DNA from: Rhypophila decipiens
Lineage: Eukaryota > Ascomycota > Sordariomycetes > Sordariales > Naviculisporaceae
Length of the DNA: 64,000 nt
Assembly: GCA_033297075.1 (NCBI GenBank)
Contig: MU858188.1
Span: forward strand, 1-64,000
Direction of reading: 5' to 3'
Below the pieces are notes generated by a model, which ran no database searches, was not told where the DNA came from, and saw only the letters and a list, made by a program, of their open reading frames with translations. Shown here one piece after another: positions 42,993 to 53,779 of the stretch (position 1 is its first letter; every line of letters begins with the position of its first letter). Made by a program: the position numbers and the translations under genes.

Positions 42993-43253
42993 TAGCTATC
43001 GATGTACAACCCTAACCCTAAGCCGTAGGTACCCCCCTGCAACACTCAGCACCTGCAGGTTTATTGTGCTGATCGAGGCCAAGGGTACCGGGAACCTACT
43101 CCGTCGATCCCCACGTGCCGAACAATTCGGGAATCCGACTTCGAGAAAACCAACTCCAGATCAAGTTGCATACCTAAAACAGAAACCACACAGCCTCCTT
43201 CCTCCAACATTCAACCACACTCTGACACTGCAACACACAAATTTGCCTCTAGG

Positions 43254-44483
43254 ATGTCGGACCAGCCATCCTCCCGATTTACAGTCCCAAACAAGACCAC
43301 CCAAGAGCGCATTTCCACCAATACAGTTGGCCTTGTTGCGCTCGACGACTTTCGGAAGCGACGCGCCGAGGTCCTCGAGCAGCAGGAGAGAGAAGCACGA
43401 GAGGCCGCGCTTGCTGCGCTGTCTGCTGCCCGAACCGCCAATTCGACCCCTGACCGATCTCTTACCGCGACGCCGAACAATGCCGCCGCCGCCGCCGCCA
43501 ACAACGCGAGCAGCGCCGACAACAGCGAGGCAGAGAAGCACAAGAAGAAGAAAGTAAAACGTGCCGCCAAGGCACTCGTCTCATTTGGCGGTGACGAAGA
43601 GGATGAAGAGGACTCGGGACCTGTCGTTGCCAAGACAATCAAGAGAGACGCGCCTAAGAGTGACGAGAACGGCCTCTCCAGCGAGGGCGGTGATTCCGAC
43701 GCCAAGAAACCGGGAGGGAAGAAAATCACGGTCAACTCTTCAGTGGGAATTGTGCCGCGCGCATTGACAAAGGCTGCACTGCGACGGGAAGCAGCTGAGC
43801 GAGAGGCGCTACGGAAAGAATTCTTACAGCTCCAGGCCACTGTGAAGGCCACAGAGATCGCAATTCCCTTTGTGTTCTACGATGGGACTAACATCCCCGG
43901 CGGTATGGTGCGAGTGAAGAAGGGCGATTTTGTCTGGGTGTTTCTTGACAAGAGCCGTAAAGTCGGGGCCGAGCTTGGGGTCGGCGGTGACAAGCTCGCC
44001 AATGCTAGACGGTCCTGGGCGAGAGTAGGAGTCGACGACTTGATGCTTGTTAGAGGTTCCATCATTATACCACATGTGAGTTTTGCACCAACATTACAGA
44101 GAAAATTTCAGGGCTAATATATACATCTCTAGCATTATGAGTTCTACTTCTTCATTATCAACAAAACGGTGGGGCCTGGCAACAAACGTCTCTTTGACTA
44201 TGTTGCCGAGGCTCCCTTGGTTGGTGCTAGCCCCGAGGCAACAGCCCCCTCAGAGCCATTATCCACCCCTGGACAACCCAGCAGCAAGGTCTTGCCAGAT
44301 ATTCGGTCTCTTGAGGGAGCTTCCGATGACCCTACTTTCACCAAGGTTGTCGATCGTCGGTGGTATCAGCGCAACAAACACATATATCCTGCCAGTGTTT
44401 GGCAAGAATTCGACCCCGAGAAGGATTATCAATCCGAGATCAGGCGTGATCCCGGCGGCAATGCGTTCTTCTTCTCCGGGTGA
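43254..44483 (+). CDS. FAM50/XAP5 family nuclear protein
   Basis: Predicted 390-residue nuclear protein of the XAP5/FAM50 family, linked to spliceosome function and chromatin in other eukaryotes. Exon 1 43254-44075, intron 44076-44132, exon 2 44133-44483. Seen: MSDQPSSRFTVPNKTTQERI start, an acidic/basic and Ala-rich linker (residues 60-160), then the XAP5 domain. That domain has IPFVFYDGTNIPGG, VKKGDFVWVFLDKSRK, DDLMLVRGSIIIPHHYEFYFFIIN spanning the splice junction, and RRWYQRNKHIYPASVWQEFDPEKDY. The intron falls exactly within IPH/HYEFY, which supports it. The gene converges on a small membrane-protein gene about 200 bp downstream. Confidence 0.93.
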
Positions 44484-44683
44484 GATGTATTCCACGCCGG
44501 GTGGTGCCCGGAGCGAATATATCATCAGCTCTTATTTTACATGCGATTCATGACCAGGTAGCAATCCTGGGAGTGGATGGGAAGTTTTAGGTTGACCTTT
44601 CAAAACAAAGAGTGAGCATTTTATCTTTGACTCGAGAAAATATTTTTGTCCTTGTTTGTGAACTCACCTTTATGCGCCAGAGT

Positions 44684-45151
44684 CTATGGCCAGAGCGCCC
44701 GCACGATAACCGCGAGGATGAGCCATCCAGGCCAGAACATCAATAAAAACATCATATTTCCGAGCGGTCCGAGAAGGAGCTGGTAGAGCTCCAACTCTAG
44801 ATTTTTCCGGAACCGCCTCGACCGCCTTGAGGTCCAGACCCGGCTTAGTAACCACTGTGACAGCCCGGTCACACCGATGGCGAGAAACTTTGATGTTATC
44901 AAGGCCCGAAATGCAATGACTCTGCTCGCTAAGAGGAGGGAAGTCGCAATCACGCGGGCGGCGAAGTAGGAGCGAAGGAAAAGCATACACGTCGCTGCGC
45001 TGAGTATTTGTTGAAACTGTAATGCATGGTTGACGAGCGGCCCCAAGATAGCCAGGGGAGAGACCTGCTGTGGCTTTTGTGACTTTTGGCGTGGTATTTG
45101 AGGGCGAAGAGCCACGCTTGGCTCTGTCGTTGCGGCAGCGAGGAGGGCCAT
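44684..45151 (-). CDS. Small membrane protein, function unknown
   Basis: Intron-less 155-residue protein starting MALLAAATTEPSVALRP at 45151. A Gln/Pro/Lys-rich N-terminal third is followed by hydrophobic segments around 48-90 and a basic loop (SRVWTSRRSRRFRKN). A strong final pair of helices follows (YQLLLGPLGNMMFLLMFWPGWLILAVIVRALW). The frame is better than random because hydrophobic and basic residues are segregated as in a real membrane protein. I do not recognise the family. It could be an endoplasmic reticulum or mitochondrial membrane protein. Confidence 0.6.
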   Translation of the reverse strand: MALLAAATTEPSVALRPQIPRQKSQKPQQVSPLAILGPLVNHALQFQQILSAATCMLFLRSYFAARVIATSLLLASRVIAFRALITSKFLAIGVTGLSQWLLSRVWTSRRSRRFRKNLELELYQLLLGPLGNMMFLLMFWPGWLILAVIVRALWP

Positions 45152-48039
45152 CTCTGTCGACGGGCTGGGTTTTCAGGGGTATGTGTTCTGCGGTTTCTCG
45201 AATTCAAGGATTGATGCCGTAAGGTGGTTGAGGATTGCTGGGACGCTGGTTTGTTGATGTGTGAAGTGGATAGGTCAAATATAGGTGGATTACACTTGGT
45301 GCTAGGAATCTGGAGAGAAGGGACCGGGAAGTATTTATGTTTTGAAACGATGATCAAGGTGACATCTTATGGGGGAAGCCGGGAGTGCATCGTGGGTCCA
45401 TTTGTTGACTTGAGTGAGTTTGTCTCCGACCCCGCCGAAGCATCAGGAATGTCTTGGCAGCCTTCGACGCCCGAGATCATGTTCCCATGCCGGTGGAGCA
45501 ACCGTTTTCAGCGCCAACTGCGTATCTTGCTTAAAAACGTCCAATTAGGCCTACATACAAACTCTATTGAAATGCAAAGCTATCGATGTATCTGCTATTT
45601 GCGCCATTAACTTTTATCCCTTCAATTTGTCTAGATTTCGCTTCTGGATCGCGATTCATCCGGTTGGACCACGTTAGTTGAGGTACCTCCGTATCCGCTG
45701 TAATGGTCTCTCAGGGCGCAAGCGAGGGCGGATAGAAGAGGGGTAGCACAGGCCGGGCGCCGTTGAGCAGGAGCCGCCCCACCACAGTGATGCAAGAGGC
45801 CGGCTGTAGGGTCCAGGCGGCCCACGTGGGGGTTCTCATTCGTCATTGCTTTTAGCCCCTCTTGGTAAGTGTACACAAGGTAGTGTACAGTCCTTCAACC
45901 TAAACGTACCTAACCCTCGACATGCAGGGTCGTCACCCACTTGCGGAACAATTGGAAGATGACAAGAAAGATCGTTGCTGTCATTGGGATGTATAAGTCG
46001 GCGAATAGGAACCCAGCAGCAGATCCCATGGTCTTGTGTCGAGAGCTGAATCGATCTCTTGCAACTTTGGGCATACCAGTCACGGTCAAAAAATACGGTC
46101 TCCCCCCTAATATCTCACTTTGGTGCATTTTACTAGGTGAAATGATACTGAAATCCGGAATTTTTTTCATTTATGTTTCCTGCTTTAGGAAAAAATACTA
46201 AAATTAAACACAAAATATATTAGTATTATGCTTACTAAACTTACCTATTACAATTACGACTATCTTATTACTTATTATATTACAATAGATTACGTAGTTG
46301 AATATAGTGAGTTTTGGTGTAAAAGTGGGCGAGAGACTGTATTTTTTTACCCTTACTTTACCAAACCCTCCCGACCTCTTCACCTTTTCCGGATGTAATC
46401 GTCTCGAGATGGCCACATGCTCGTTGGGCAAGATATAACTGGAAACAGGTTATACCGCTAGGAACAACAGAGTGCTCGTCATGGAAGACATCCAACCCCA
46501 ACCCTCGACATGGAACCGGCACTTCCAGCAACAGCAATTACCGGGCGACCGAATATCCAAATTCCGCGCTAGACTTTCCAAAACCCACTCAAATGCGTCA
46601 CGGCCCGTTCAGCCTAAGACAATTTTAGTTTCCGGCCTTCCAAGGAAAATAAAGAAGAAATGGAGAACGTTGGATTCAAACTTGGGGAATGACATTGATG
46701 GCTTATTCAAGGCTGGCCCGTGCGCCTTCCGAGAACGTCCATCCAGGTGCACACTGATTGGTCAAACTGCCCCTGAACCCCTGTTCCTCCCGTTTTCCCA
46801 GGGATCACCGGAAACAGACGTCATTCCTCCTTGGTAGCAGGGGATAGGTTGCCTGTCAAGTACAAACTTAAATTCAACATTTCTTAAATGGATTTAACAC
46901 TGACGAAATCGCAACGGTAACGAAAGCGCGTGACACGGGAATCTGAAAGCTAAGGGTCCTCCGGTTACGTAAATTGGGGTGCACTAGGTCAAGCGGTGGT
47001 TGATGCGGTCTATGTCGTCAATAAAGCCGGAACCACGTCGCTGAAGGAATTCACGATCTAGTGGCGGTTGTTGTCCATGATGTCTGTGTGAGTTTTACGG
47101 GGTTAGTTCACTCGATCTGATGACATCCAAGAAGTCGCAACAAGATATTGGTTCGAGTGACCGCGATATGAACAGCACTCAGATCCGGAATAGGCTGATC
47201 CCCTAACATTGGGGCCGACAGTAGTACTGGCATACATGTGCGCTGACGGTCACTATCTGGGGCTCACTTATACAATGATATCTGAAATAATTTCTTCCTT
47301 GAAAGCATTTCATAAATGGTATGATACACAGGCACCACGCGTGTAGAATAAATACCTTAACTAGCGAGGCTATGTAGCCTAATTAGAATAGGTCCCTGGC
47401 TGGGCTGAAATAAATGCTTTGACTGGGCGAGAAAGTCAAATTGGACTGATGTCGGTATATGAAAGAGTGGTGGTGCCTGTATATTAGTTAAAGGCGCTTT
47501 TCATTGTGTTTTACGATAACCTCTTCTACCACGGAGCAATGGGGATTGTCAATGACTGCCCGCATCAAAGCTGGTCATAATGTCAAGCACGATCATATGT
47601 CGAATGTATCAGATGACAGTGGCTTTGAGAATGATAATAAGTTGTCCACGAGAGTTTTGCAAGATGATCCATAGGTAATATAGCTGCTTCAAGCGTCTCC
47701 AGAGTATGTGATGGTCCGAGAGAAAATATGACAATTTTTGCTGTCATTTGGTATTAGAGCTGATAGACGATCTTATGCTATCCTCGCGTTCCTGGGTGTG
47801 GCTAGAATGTTCGCTACAGTCGATATCCTCGACTTGCTGGTCTGCAAAAACCAAAACCTCTCTCTTGGTGCTTTCAACAACTAACAAGGTCCTCCCAGAG
47901 GGGGAACCCGAAGGAAAATTGCTGGAACAAGAATAGCCACCGATACATCACGCGGTGCAAGGACTTACTCCAGCCAGAGTTACCCCCGAGGTGGCTCGAC
48001 AAAGAGGTGTGCCAAAGCGGGGAGTGGCTGCTCTCGCCT
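45152..48039. other. 2.9-kb gene-poor region with AT-rich relic
   Basis: No recognised gene. About 46140-46330 is very AT-rich and RIP-like. It is flanked by an imperfect inverted pair (AAAAAATACGGTCTCCCCCC at 46088-46107 against AAAAAATACAGTCTCTCGCCC on the other strand near 46327-46352). A 121-codon plus-strand frame at 46472-46837 is Gln/Pro/Lys-rich with no recognised domain and may be spurious. Confidence 0.45.
46083..46357. repeat. Candidate degraded MITE / RIP-affected relic
   Basis: The two ends are imperfect inverted repeats over about 27 bp. Several of the differences are C-to-T or G-to-A, and the interior is strongly AT-rich. Both are consistent with a short inverted-repeat element mutated by RIP. 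No target duplication is clear. Confidence 0.3.
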
Positions 48040-49279
48040 CTACCACCTATGGCCACGACCACGGCGCCCTCTCCCTCCACCTCCACCGGGACCTTGCCCA
48101 CCACCCATGGACTGATCGTATCCTCCATAACCTTGACCCTGATTCGCCCCAAAACCAGCACCAAAGTTTTGCCCTTGACCTCCTTGCCCACCCTGCCCGC
48201 CGCCGGCGTTCTGTATTCCAGAGAACATGGCAGACATGGCGCCAGGGTCCATCTGGCTTGGATCCATCCCACCAGCCATCATTTGTTGCATCATGGCCTG
48301 CATCTCGGGAGACATGCCGTCCATACCCGGAATGGGTGGCCCTGCTGCAGCGCCGGGGCCGCCACCGGAGCCGCCAGCCATACCGGGCATCAAGCCGCTC
48401 ATCATCATCATGTTGGTCATTTCTTCCATCATTTTCTTGTTGTTCTGCGCCACGGCCTCCTGACTGTATTCGCCACGGAGGGCCTCCTGTTTCTGAGCAT
48501 AGAGTGCCCACGTGAACTCGTCGAAGCCGTAGTTGAAGTAGTCTGAAAGATCAGTTCCTGGTTTCCGCCACGGTTTATCGTTCTCGGCAAGGTCTGTAGT
48601 TGGGAAGGTGATACAGTGTTAGTGGATCGGTCTGCCATAAATTGGCTTGGCCAACGAACAGAAAGACATGGCAAGATAGATAGATACCTTCGTCGATATT
48701 GACCTGTGTTATGGGTTTGCCGGTAGCCTTGTGTATCGGTATGGCATTGACATCAATCTTTGACGTTGAAACAGGTGGGTGATCCGCCACCGAGGGTTTC
48801 GTTTCCTCCTTCTTGGGTGGTACGACTTTGACTGAGGTTTCGTTGGCAGTTGATCGTTGGGGGATGTTTCTTATTTCGCTATATCTAGACTGTCTACCGG
48901 AGATGAGATTTAGCTGTCAGTGCAGTTCCTAATTATGGCCGGGTGGTCAATCGTACGGTGCAGGAGCGGCGCTCGAGCCATCTTTGCGGTCGATGATGAT
49001 GTCAATGTCCTGAGAAAGAAAAGGCAGATGTTAGTGTCGGAAACAGTCGCACCAGACAGGAGGGAAGATGCTTACAGAGTCATCATCTTCATCCATCTCA
49101 CCACCTTCATCCTCCTCCTCGCCCTCTTCTAGTTCTTCGTTTCGGTCTGTCTTCGTCCCCGCCGAGGGTGCAGCGGCGGCAGTGGGTTCCGGCGCACCTG
49201 TGCTGGTTGCTGGGGGGTGCGCCGGGGCGACCTGTGGCTCCTCGGGCGAATAGAAATCATCGTCCTCATCGATATCCAT
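48040..49279 (-). CDS. FIP1: Pre-mRNA 3'-end processing factor FIP1
   Basis: Predicted 338-residue subunit of the cleavage and polyadenylation factor that tethers poly(A) polymerase; nuclear. Four exons: 49279-49076, 49009-48957, 48893-48688 and 48593-48040. The N-terminus is acidic ([12 protein letters not shown] ... [12 protein letters not shown]). Next come [15 protein letters not shown] and the conserved Fip1 motif [25 protein letters not shown]. The tail is Met/Gly/Gln-rich and ends [11 protein letters not shown] (RGG-like). The 53-nt exon 2 is small and its phase fits only the splice sites given. Divergent from NUP49 with 489 bp between start codons. Confidence 0.93.
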
Positions 49280-49768
49280 TGTTGCGTAGAAATGCGACCG
49301 GGATCGTGTTAGTATTGATCTAAGAAGGGATGATTGCTTTTTTGTTTCGTTTCTTGATGTGGCTTTTGCCGTCGTCGTGAGCTTGCAGTCCTCAGTTGGC
49401 GTTTGGCAATTGATTATGTAACTGTCTTGAAATTACCGGTTTGGGAAGGCGGTCAAGGCGCGTTACCGGCTTCAAGGGCTGCTTGGACCAACCTTGAATT
49501 GACGCGACACCGAGCCGCCAGAGCCCCATTAAAAATCTCCAGCTGGGAGCACCCCAAAGTCCAAAGCTTGACATCCAATCCAAATCGTCTATTCACAAAC
49601 CACCATCCTAGCAATTCCCAGGAGACTGTTGTCATATAAAAGCAGCAATACAACTGTCAGCACCAGAACCCGATCCACAAACGCTCTACTAGGGCTGCAA
49701 CACACGACTCGCGGCCCAACCTTTTAGAGCGATAAACTTTCGGCTAACCCGTACCTGATGCAGAGACA
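49280..49768. promoter_or_regulatory. Divergent promoter between FIP1 and NUP49
   Basis: 489 bp shared by two housekeeping genes; no TATA box or repeat stands out and no small gene is seen. Confidence 0.5.
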
Positions 49769-50205
49769 ATGTCTCTCACACGCTCCGCTAGTGGTCCAGG
49801 CGGCCTGAGCATCAATACTGGAAGTGCCAATCTGTTGTGGGTTTTTTCTCTCTTTGTGGTCGTCTCCCTTTGTTTACCTTTGGAAAGCGAATTCTGACCA
49901 GTTAGCAACGGCAGCGGATCTAGCACAACGACGACGCAAGCTCCCGCAGCTGGTGGACTCTTCGGCGGCGGCGCGACATCCCAGCCTGCACAGTCTACGG
50001 CCTTGTTTGGCACTGCGACTTCTCAACCTCAACCCGCAGGTTTATTTGGCGGCACCAACACAAATTCCCAGCCCCAACAACCGAGTGGAGGCTTGTTTGG
50101 CGCATCATCCAACACACAACCCGCGACCCAACAAGCGCAAACTGGAACTGGGACAGCAACTGGTTTGTTTGGTCAAACGACAACGGCACAGCCACAGCAA
50201 CAGCC

Positions 50206-50298
<93 letters not shown>

Positions 50299-51375
50299 GC
50301 AAGGTGGGTTGTTTGGCGCAAGTACAGGCACCGGCGGAGGGTTGTTTGGATCCATGGCGAACGCAACTCAGCAGCAACCGCAACAGATGAGCGGTCTTTT
50401 CGGCGGTGGCGCGACTGCGCAACCCCAACAATCCGGAGGTCTATTCGGAGCTTCGACGAACACAAGTTCAGCACAACCAGGTGGCCTATTTGGTGCTTCG
50501 TCTACGGCGCAACCGCAGCAGCAAACCAACACAGGTGGAGGCGGTCTCTTGTATGTCATGTCTTCTTTTTCTGATTCCCGAGTCGGCCTGCTAACCATGA
50601 CATCTACAGCGGTCACGCTCAACAGCAACAGCAGGTCGTTCCAGGCGTCCGTATAGACCTAAGCAATCTCACATCCCAGACTCGGTTCAACGATCTTCAA
50701 GAGGACCTACAGAAAGAAATTGCTGCCATCGACGAGGGGATTCAAAAATGCATCAAGGACAAGGAAGCCGTGGATGCCTTTCTGCCATCACACGGCGACC
50801 AGATCGCCGCTATCCCGCCTGATGTCAGATTTGTCTCGCGAAAATCCGAGGGCGCCCAGCGCGCACTGACGGGAGATATACTGACCATTGATCAACTACG
50901 AGAGTTTGTCAAATTGGACATCGAGCACGCAAAACTTTCGTTCAAGGCGATAGACAACCTCAAGCTTCCGCCGCAGTACCATCAGGCAGGATTATGGTCG
51001 ACAAGGGGCGGGCAGAATGGCACGTCAGGCTCCGGAGTAGCCGATGCAGAAGCTGAGACCAATTCGGATCTCATCAGCTACTTTTCCAAGACGGCTGACG
51101 AGATGGACGAGATGATGAAGAAGTTTGCGAGCAACCTGGGCGAGATTGAGGGTCATCTGCATGGCGTACAGGGCAGCATCTTCGAACAGCTGCAGCGGGT
51201 CTCAGCCCAGGCGAGGAGCGGCAGCCAAGGAGGTGGTGACGAGAGGATTAGTGAATTAGCAGCCGTCCTACGTGACTTTGAGGACAGCATCATCAAGGTT
51301 GCCGGCGTAGTTGGCGGTGCTCGGGAGGGTGTTACTGAGCTGCAGCTCAAGGACTTTATGGGCCATGGTGGTTGA
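49769..51375 (+). CDS. NUP49: FG-repeat nucleoporin NUP49 (NUP58 orthologue)
   Basis: Predicted 491-residue subunit of the central-channel NSP1-NUP57-NUP49 complex of the nuclear pore. Exons 49769-49833, 49906-50550 and 50610-51375. The N-terminal half has about a dozen GLFG repeats (GGLFGGGATS, AGLFGGT, GGLFGASS ...) interrupted by a run of about 32 consecutive glutamines. The C-terminal half is the helical domain that builds the coiled-coil trimer (RFNDLQEDLQKEIAAIDEGI, AVDAFLPSHGDQIAAIPPDV, RVSAQARSG, VAGVVGGAREGVTELQ). The first donor (GTTGTG) is poor but is the only one that keeps phase. The second intron has a good GCTAAC branch. Naming as NUP49 rather than NUP57 rests on the LPSHGDQI and VRFVSRKSEGAQRAL region. 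Confidence 0.85.
50207..50302 (+). repeat. (CAACAG)n microsatellite coding poly-glutamine
   Basis: 96 bp of uninterrupted Gln codons, mostly alternating CAA and CAG, inside NUP49 between GLFG repeats. Antisense frames read poly-Leu, poly-Cys or alternating Ala-Val and are artefacts. Likely length-polymorphic. Confidence 0.9.
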
Positions 51376-52097
51376 GTCAGGTTTGACGCCGGTTGGATAA
51401 TGTATTTATTAGAACAGAGGAAGGATTACGCATATCAGGCTTAGGTCAGGTGCTCATGGCGGCGAATATCACTTGCTTTCAAACTTGTAGACGAAGATTA
51501 CCCTGATGTGCCATATACAGCTTCCCATCACATCATTGTTGTTTCAATACATATGGGTGAGATTGTCAGATATCAAATTTTTGAAACCGCCGCCGCTAAA
51601 ACCACCGTATGTCTAGCTAAAACCACCGTCTTGGCCTGTAATCTGGGCATTTATTCGAGCCAGTCAAGGTATTTATTCGAGCTAGCTAAGACATTTATTC
51701 CAGATCGTCGAAGTATCTATTTCAAAAACGATTGTAGATATTGTGGTGTATTGCCTTGGGATACCAGATTGAAGGCCACGACGGTGGTTCTAGCCAGGCA
51801 TATGGTGGTTTTAGCCAGGCGTTTGAAACGCAGCATCGAGTTCCATATTAGGTAGTCTTGATCTTTTTGCGGCAACGGGACGACTTTACAGAGAACAAAT
51901 GTCAGGACCAAGATGAATTCCGTCTTGAATCCAACTTAAAATGACTTGGTATCACTATCACACCTCCCATTTGGTAACCAGACGCCTAAATGAAGAAAAT
52001 AAAATATGTCACAATTGACCCAACCAGCGCCATAACCAGTGATATGCATGAATGATGAACCGTAAACCCCAATCAGAAACTGTCCATGCCTGACGTA
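51376..52097. other. Convergent intergenic region containing an inverted-repeat element
   Basis: 722 bp between the stops of NUP49 (+) and RPC31 (-). It holds the palindromic element at 51593-51818. The rest is terminator sequence with no gene. Confidence 0.55.
51593..51818. mobile_element. Candidate MITE / foldback element with ~54-bp inverted arms
   Basis: The left arm (51593-51646) contains two direct copies of GCTAAAACCACCGT. The right arm (51765-51818) is its diverged reverse complement: ACGGTGGTTCTAGCC and ATGGTGGTTTTAGCC, ending CCAGATT. The similarity continues outward more weakly (TTTGAAAC on both sides). Between the arms are three copies of an ATTTATTC(GAGC) motif near 51650-51700. 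No coding capacity. Target duplication not clear, so class unknown. Confidence 0.6.
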
Positions 52098-52946
52098 TTA
52101 GAAGTCTCCGCCATCGTCACCCCCATCATCATAGTCCTCATCGTCTTGGTTTTCGCCAAAATATGCTTCGGCGTTATAATCGTCACCCGATTCATAATCT
52201 TCCTCATATGCGTCATCTTCCTCTTGGCCTTCGTCCTCGCCATCTCTGATGTAGTCATCGTCGTCGTCGCCATCCTTCATGCCGCCGTCCTCGTTCTCGG
52301 CCGATGCGATGAGCTGGAGCGCTTTGTCGAAGCCAAGGCCGCCCTCCTTGTTCTGTAAGGTCTGCTCTTCCTCGGTCAGGAAGAGCTCCTCGGCGGTCTT
52401 GATAGATGTAATATTCGACAGGCCTAGCCTCTTGACCACCCCCGTCTTCCGCCTCTTGTTGGGATTGCCATAGTCGCCGTTGAGTGTGGCGTGTAGTTCT
52501 TGAGGGAAAAACTCCTCGGCGAAGGGTCGGGACCCGAGATCAGGCAGAGTTCGCTCGGCTTTTCGGAACCTTTGGGAGTAGGAGGGCACGGCAGCGAAAG
52601 GGTTGACAGTCGCTTTGCTGGTCTGGCCGTAGCGCTCGTTGACTTGGTCCTGGCCGTAGGTGCGACCCAGTTTTTCACCGCGGTTCTGTCTCGCTTGCGT
52701 GTAGAGAGGGCTGTCGTGTAATTGTTCGCGGAAGAGGAGGATCTCGGCGATTTGCTTTTCTTGCTTCTTGGAGATCTGGGGAGCTCGTGGCACGTTGTAG
52801 AATGGGAATACGTCTGAAGGCTTTCCGTCGAGGACAAGTGTTGGATCTAAGGCCCAGGGCACATTCCCCTGCGCTCCTCCACGGCCAAACCCTCCTCGAC
52901 CGCGCCCGCCGCGCCCGCCACGGCCACCACCACCACCCCGAGACAT
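52098..52946 (-). CDS. RPC31: RNA polymerase III subunit RPC31 (RPC7)
   Basis: Predicted 282-residue subunit of the Pol III heterotrimer involved in initiation; nuclear. Single exon. I start at MSRGGGGGRGG (52946); an ATG seven codons upstream is in frame but the family begins here. Seen: an N-terminal Gly/Arg-rich stretch, VPWALDPTLVLDGKPSDVFPFYNVP and the conserved helix QEKQIAEILLFREQLHDSPLYT. ARTLPDL-type middle and KRRKTGVVKRLGL follow. The tail is very acidic, about 60 residues (DGDDDDDY ... DEDYDDGGDDGGDF), as in yeast Rpc31. Confidence 0.9.
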   Translation of the reverse strand: MSRGGGGGRGGRGGRGRGGFGRGGAQGNVPWALDPTLVLDGKPSDVFPFYNVPRAPQISKKQEKQIAEILLFREQLHDSPLYTQARQNRGEKLGRTYGQDQVNERYGQTSKATVNPFAAVPSYSQRFRKAERTLPDLGSRPFAEEFFPQELHATLNGDYGNPNKRRKTGVVKRLGLSNITSIKTAEELFLTEEEQTLQNKEGGLGFDKALQLIASAENEDGGMKDGDDDDDYIRDGEDEGQEEDDAYEEDYESGDDYNAEAYFGENQDDEDYDDGGDDGGDF

Positions 52947-53779
52947 TGATGCAGTTATAGTACGCAATAGCCGAGGGCTATGAGTTGCTCATTCAATCGA
53001 ATGGTGCGTGTTTGGCGGGTTGAAGACAAGGTTGCTTGTATGACTGAGAGGTGTTGGTGGTGTTGCGAATTGACTTCATGCCAGGCGCAAAATTATTGCG
53101 GGGCATTTCTTTTAAACTGCGTAACCCCACTGCACATACAGCAGCAAAATGGAGGGCGTATCCAAACACCCAACGTGACGCTAGGCCTTCGGACAATTTG
53201 TTGAAATGATGCGTAATTTAGTCCTCTTGAGACATGTGAGAGAACTGTCCGGGGCCTCATATTGCGCAACTTGTCACGTCGTCTACCTATAATGTGAGAG
53301 CAATATTGGTATGTGAATTGTTCGTACGCAAGGGAGAATGGGTGCTCAGGAGCTCGAGAAATGGTTAAACCTCAACAACAAGCGTGGAGTATTGAATGAC
53401 ATTACACATCTGGTTAACATTCGTTAAAGGCAAAGTCATTTTAAGTATACTTGGTCGTTGTTTACTTCTGAGAGGTTGCGAAGTGCATATTACACACGTG
53501 GATCCGTACTGTACTGTACAGGACGGATACCTGCTGAAGCCTTAGTGTACAGCTCCCATCGCCTGCCATACCAGCCACGGTGACCCCGCATTTGCAACAT
53601 GCCGGCCAGCTAGTGACCGACGCCGCTAACACCACCCCACCACCATCTGGGCATCGCTCATGTTCCGGCATTACGTCCTGCAACTTCTGCCTTCGCCTTA
53701 CTGATATTTATTGAAGATTCAGACATATCCCAGGTGTACCAGGCATTGCTAGCTATCCTCCTTATCCTCACTAGCAACC
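52947..53779. other. Divergent promoter region, no gene seen
   Basis: 833 bp between RPC31 (-) and the HSM3-like gene (+). A palindromic patch around 53500-53530 (ATCCGTACTGTACTGTACAGGACGGAT-like halves) can form an imperfect hairpin. Nothing else recognised. Confidence 0.45.

Larger units (their letters stand above)
41942..43253. other. Intergenic region containing a MITE
   Basis: 1.3 kb between the METTL16-like gene and the FAM50 gene. About half is the 616-bp inverted-repeat element described separately. The flanks (41942-42374 and 42995-43253) hold the terminator of the first gene and the promoter of the second, with nothing else recognised. Confidence 0.6.

Noticed and set aside
46472..46837. 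121-codon plus-strand frame
   Set aside because: Gln/Pro/Lys-rich, no recognised domain, borders an AT-rich relic; not enough to call a gene.
47140..47170. TTGGTTCGAGTGACC, resembling a tRNA T-arm
   Set aside because: No acceptor stem, D-arm or anticodon stem could be built around it.
48047..48511. 154-codon minus-strand frame with many Arg/Trp/Gly
   Set aside because: Alternative frame over the Met/Gly-rich FIP1 tail; no domain.
49995..50474. Minus-strand frame with a long alternating Ala-Val run
   Set aside because: Translation of the antisense of the CAACAG microsatellite in NUP49.
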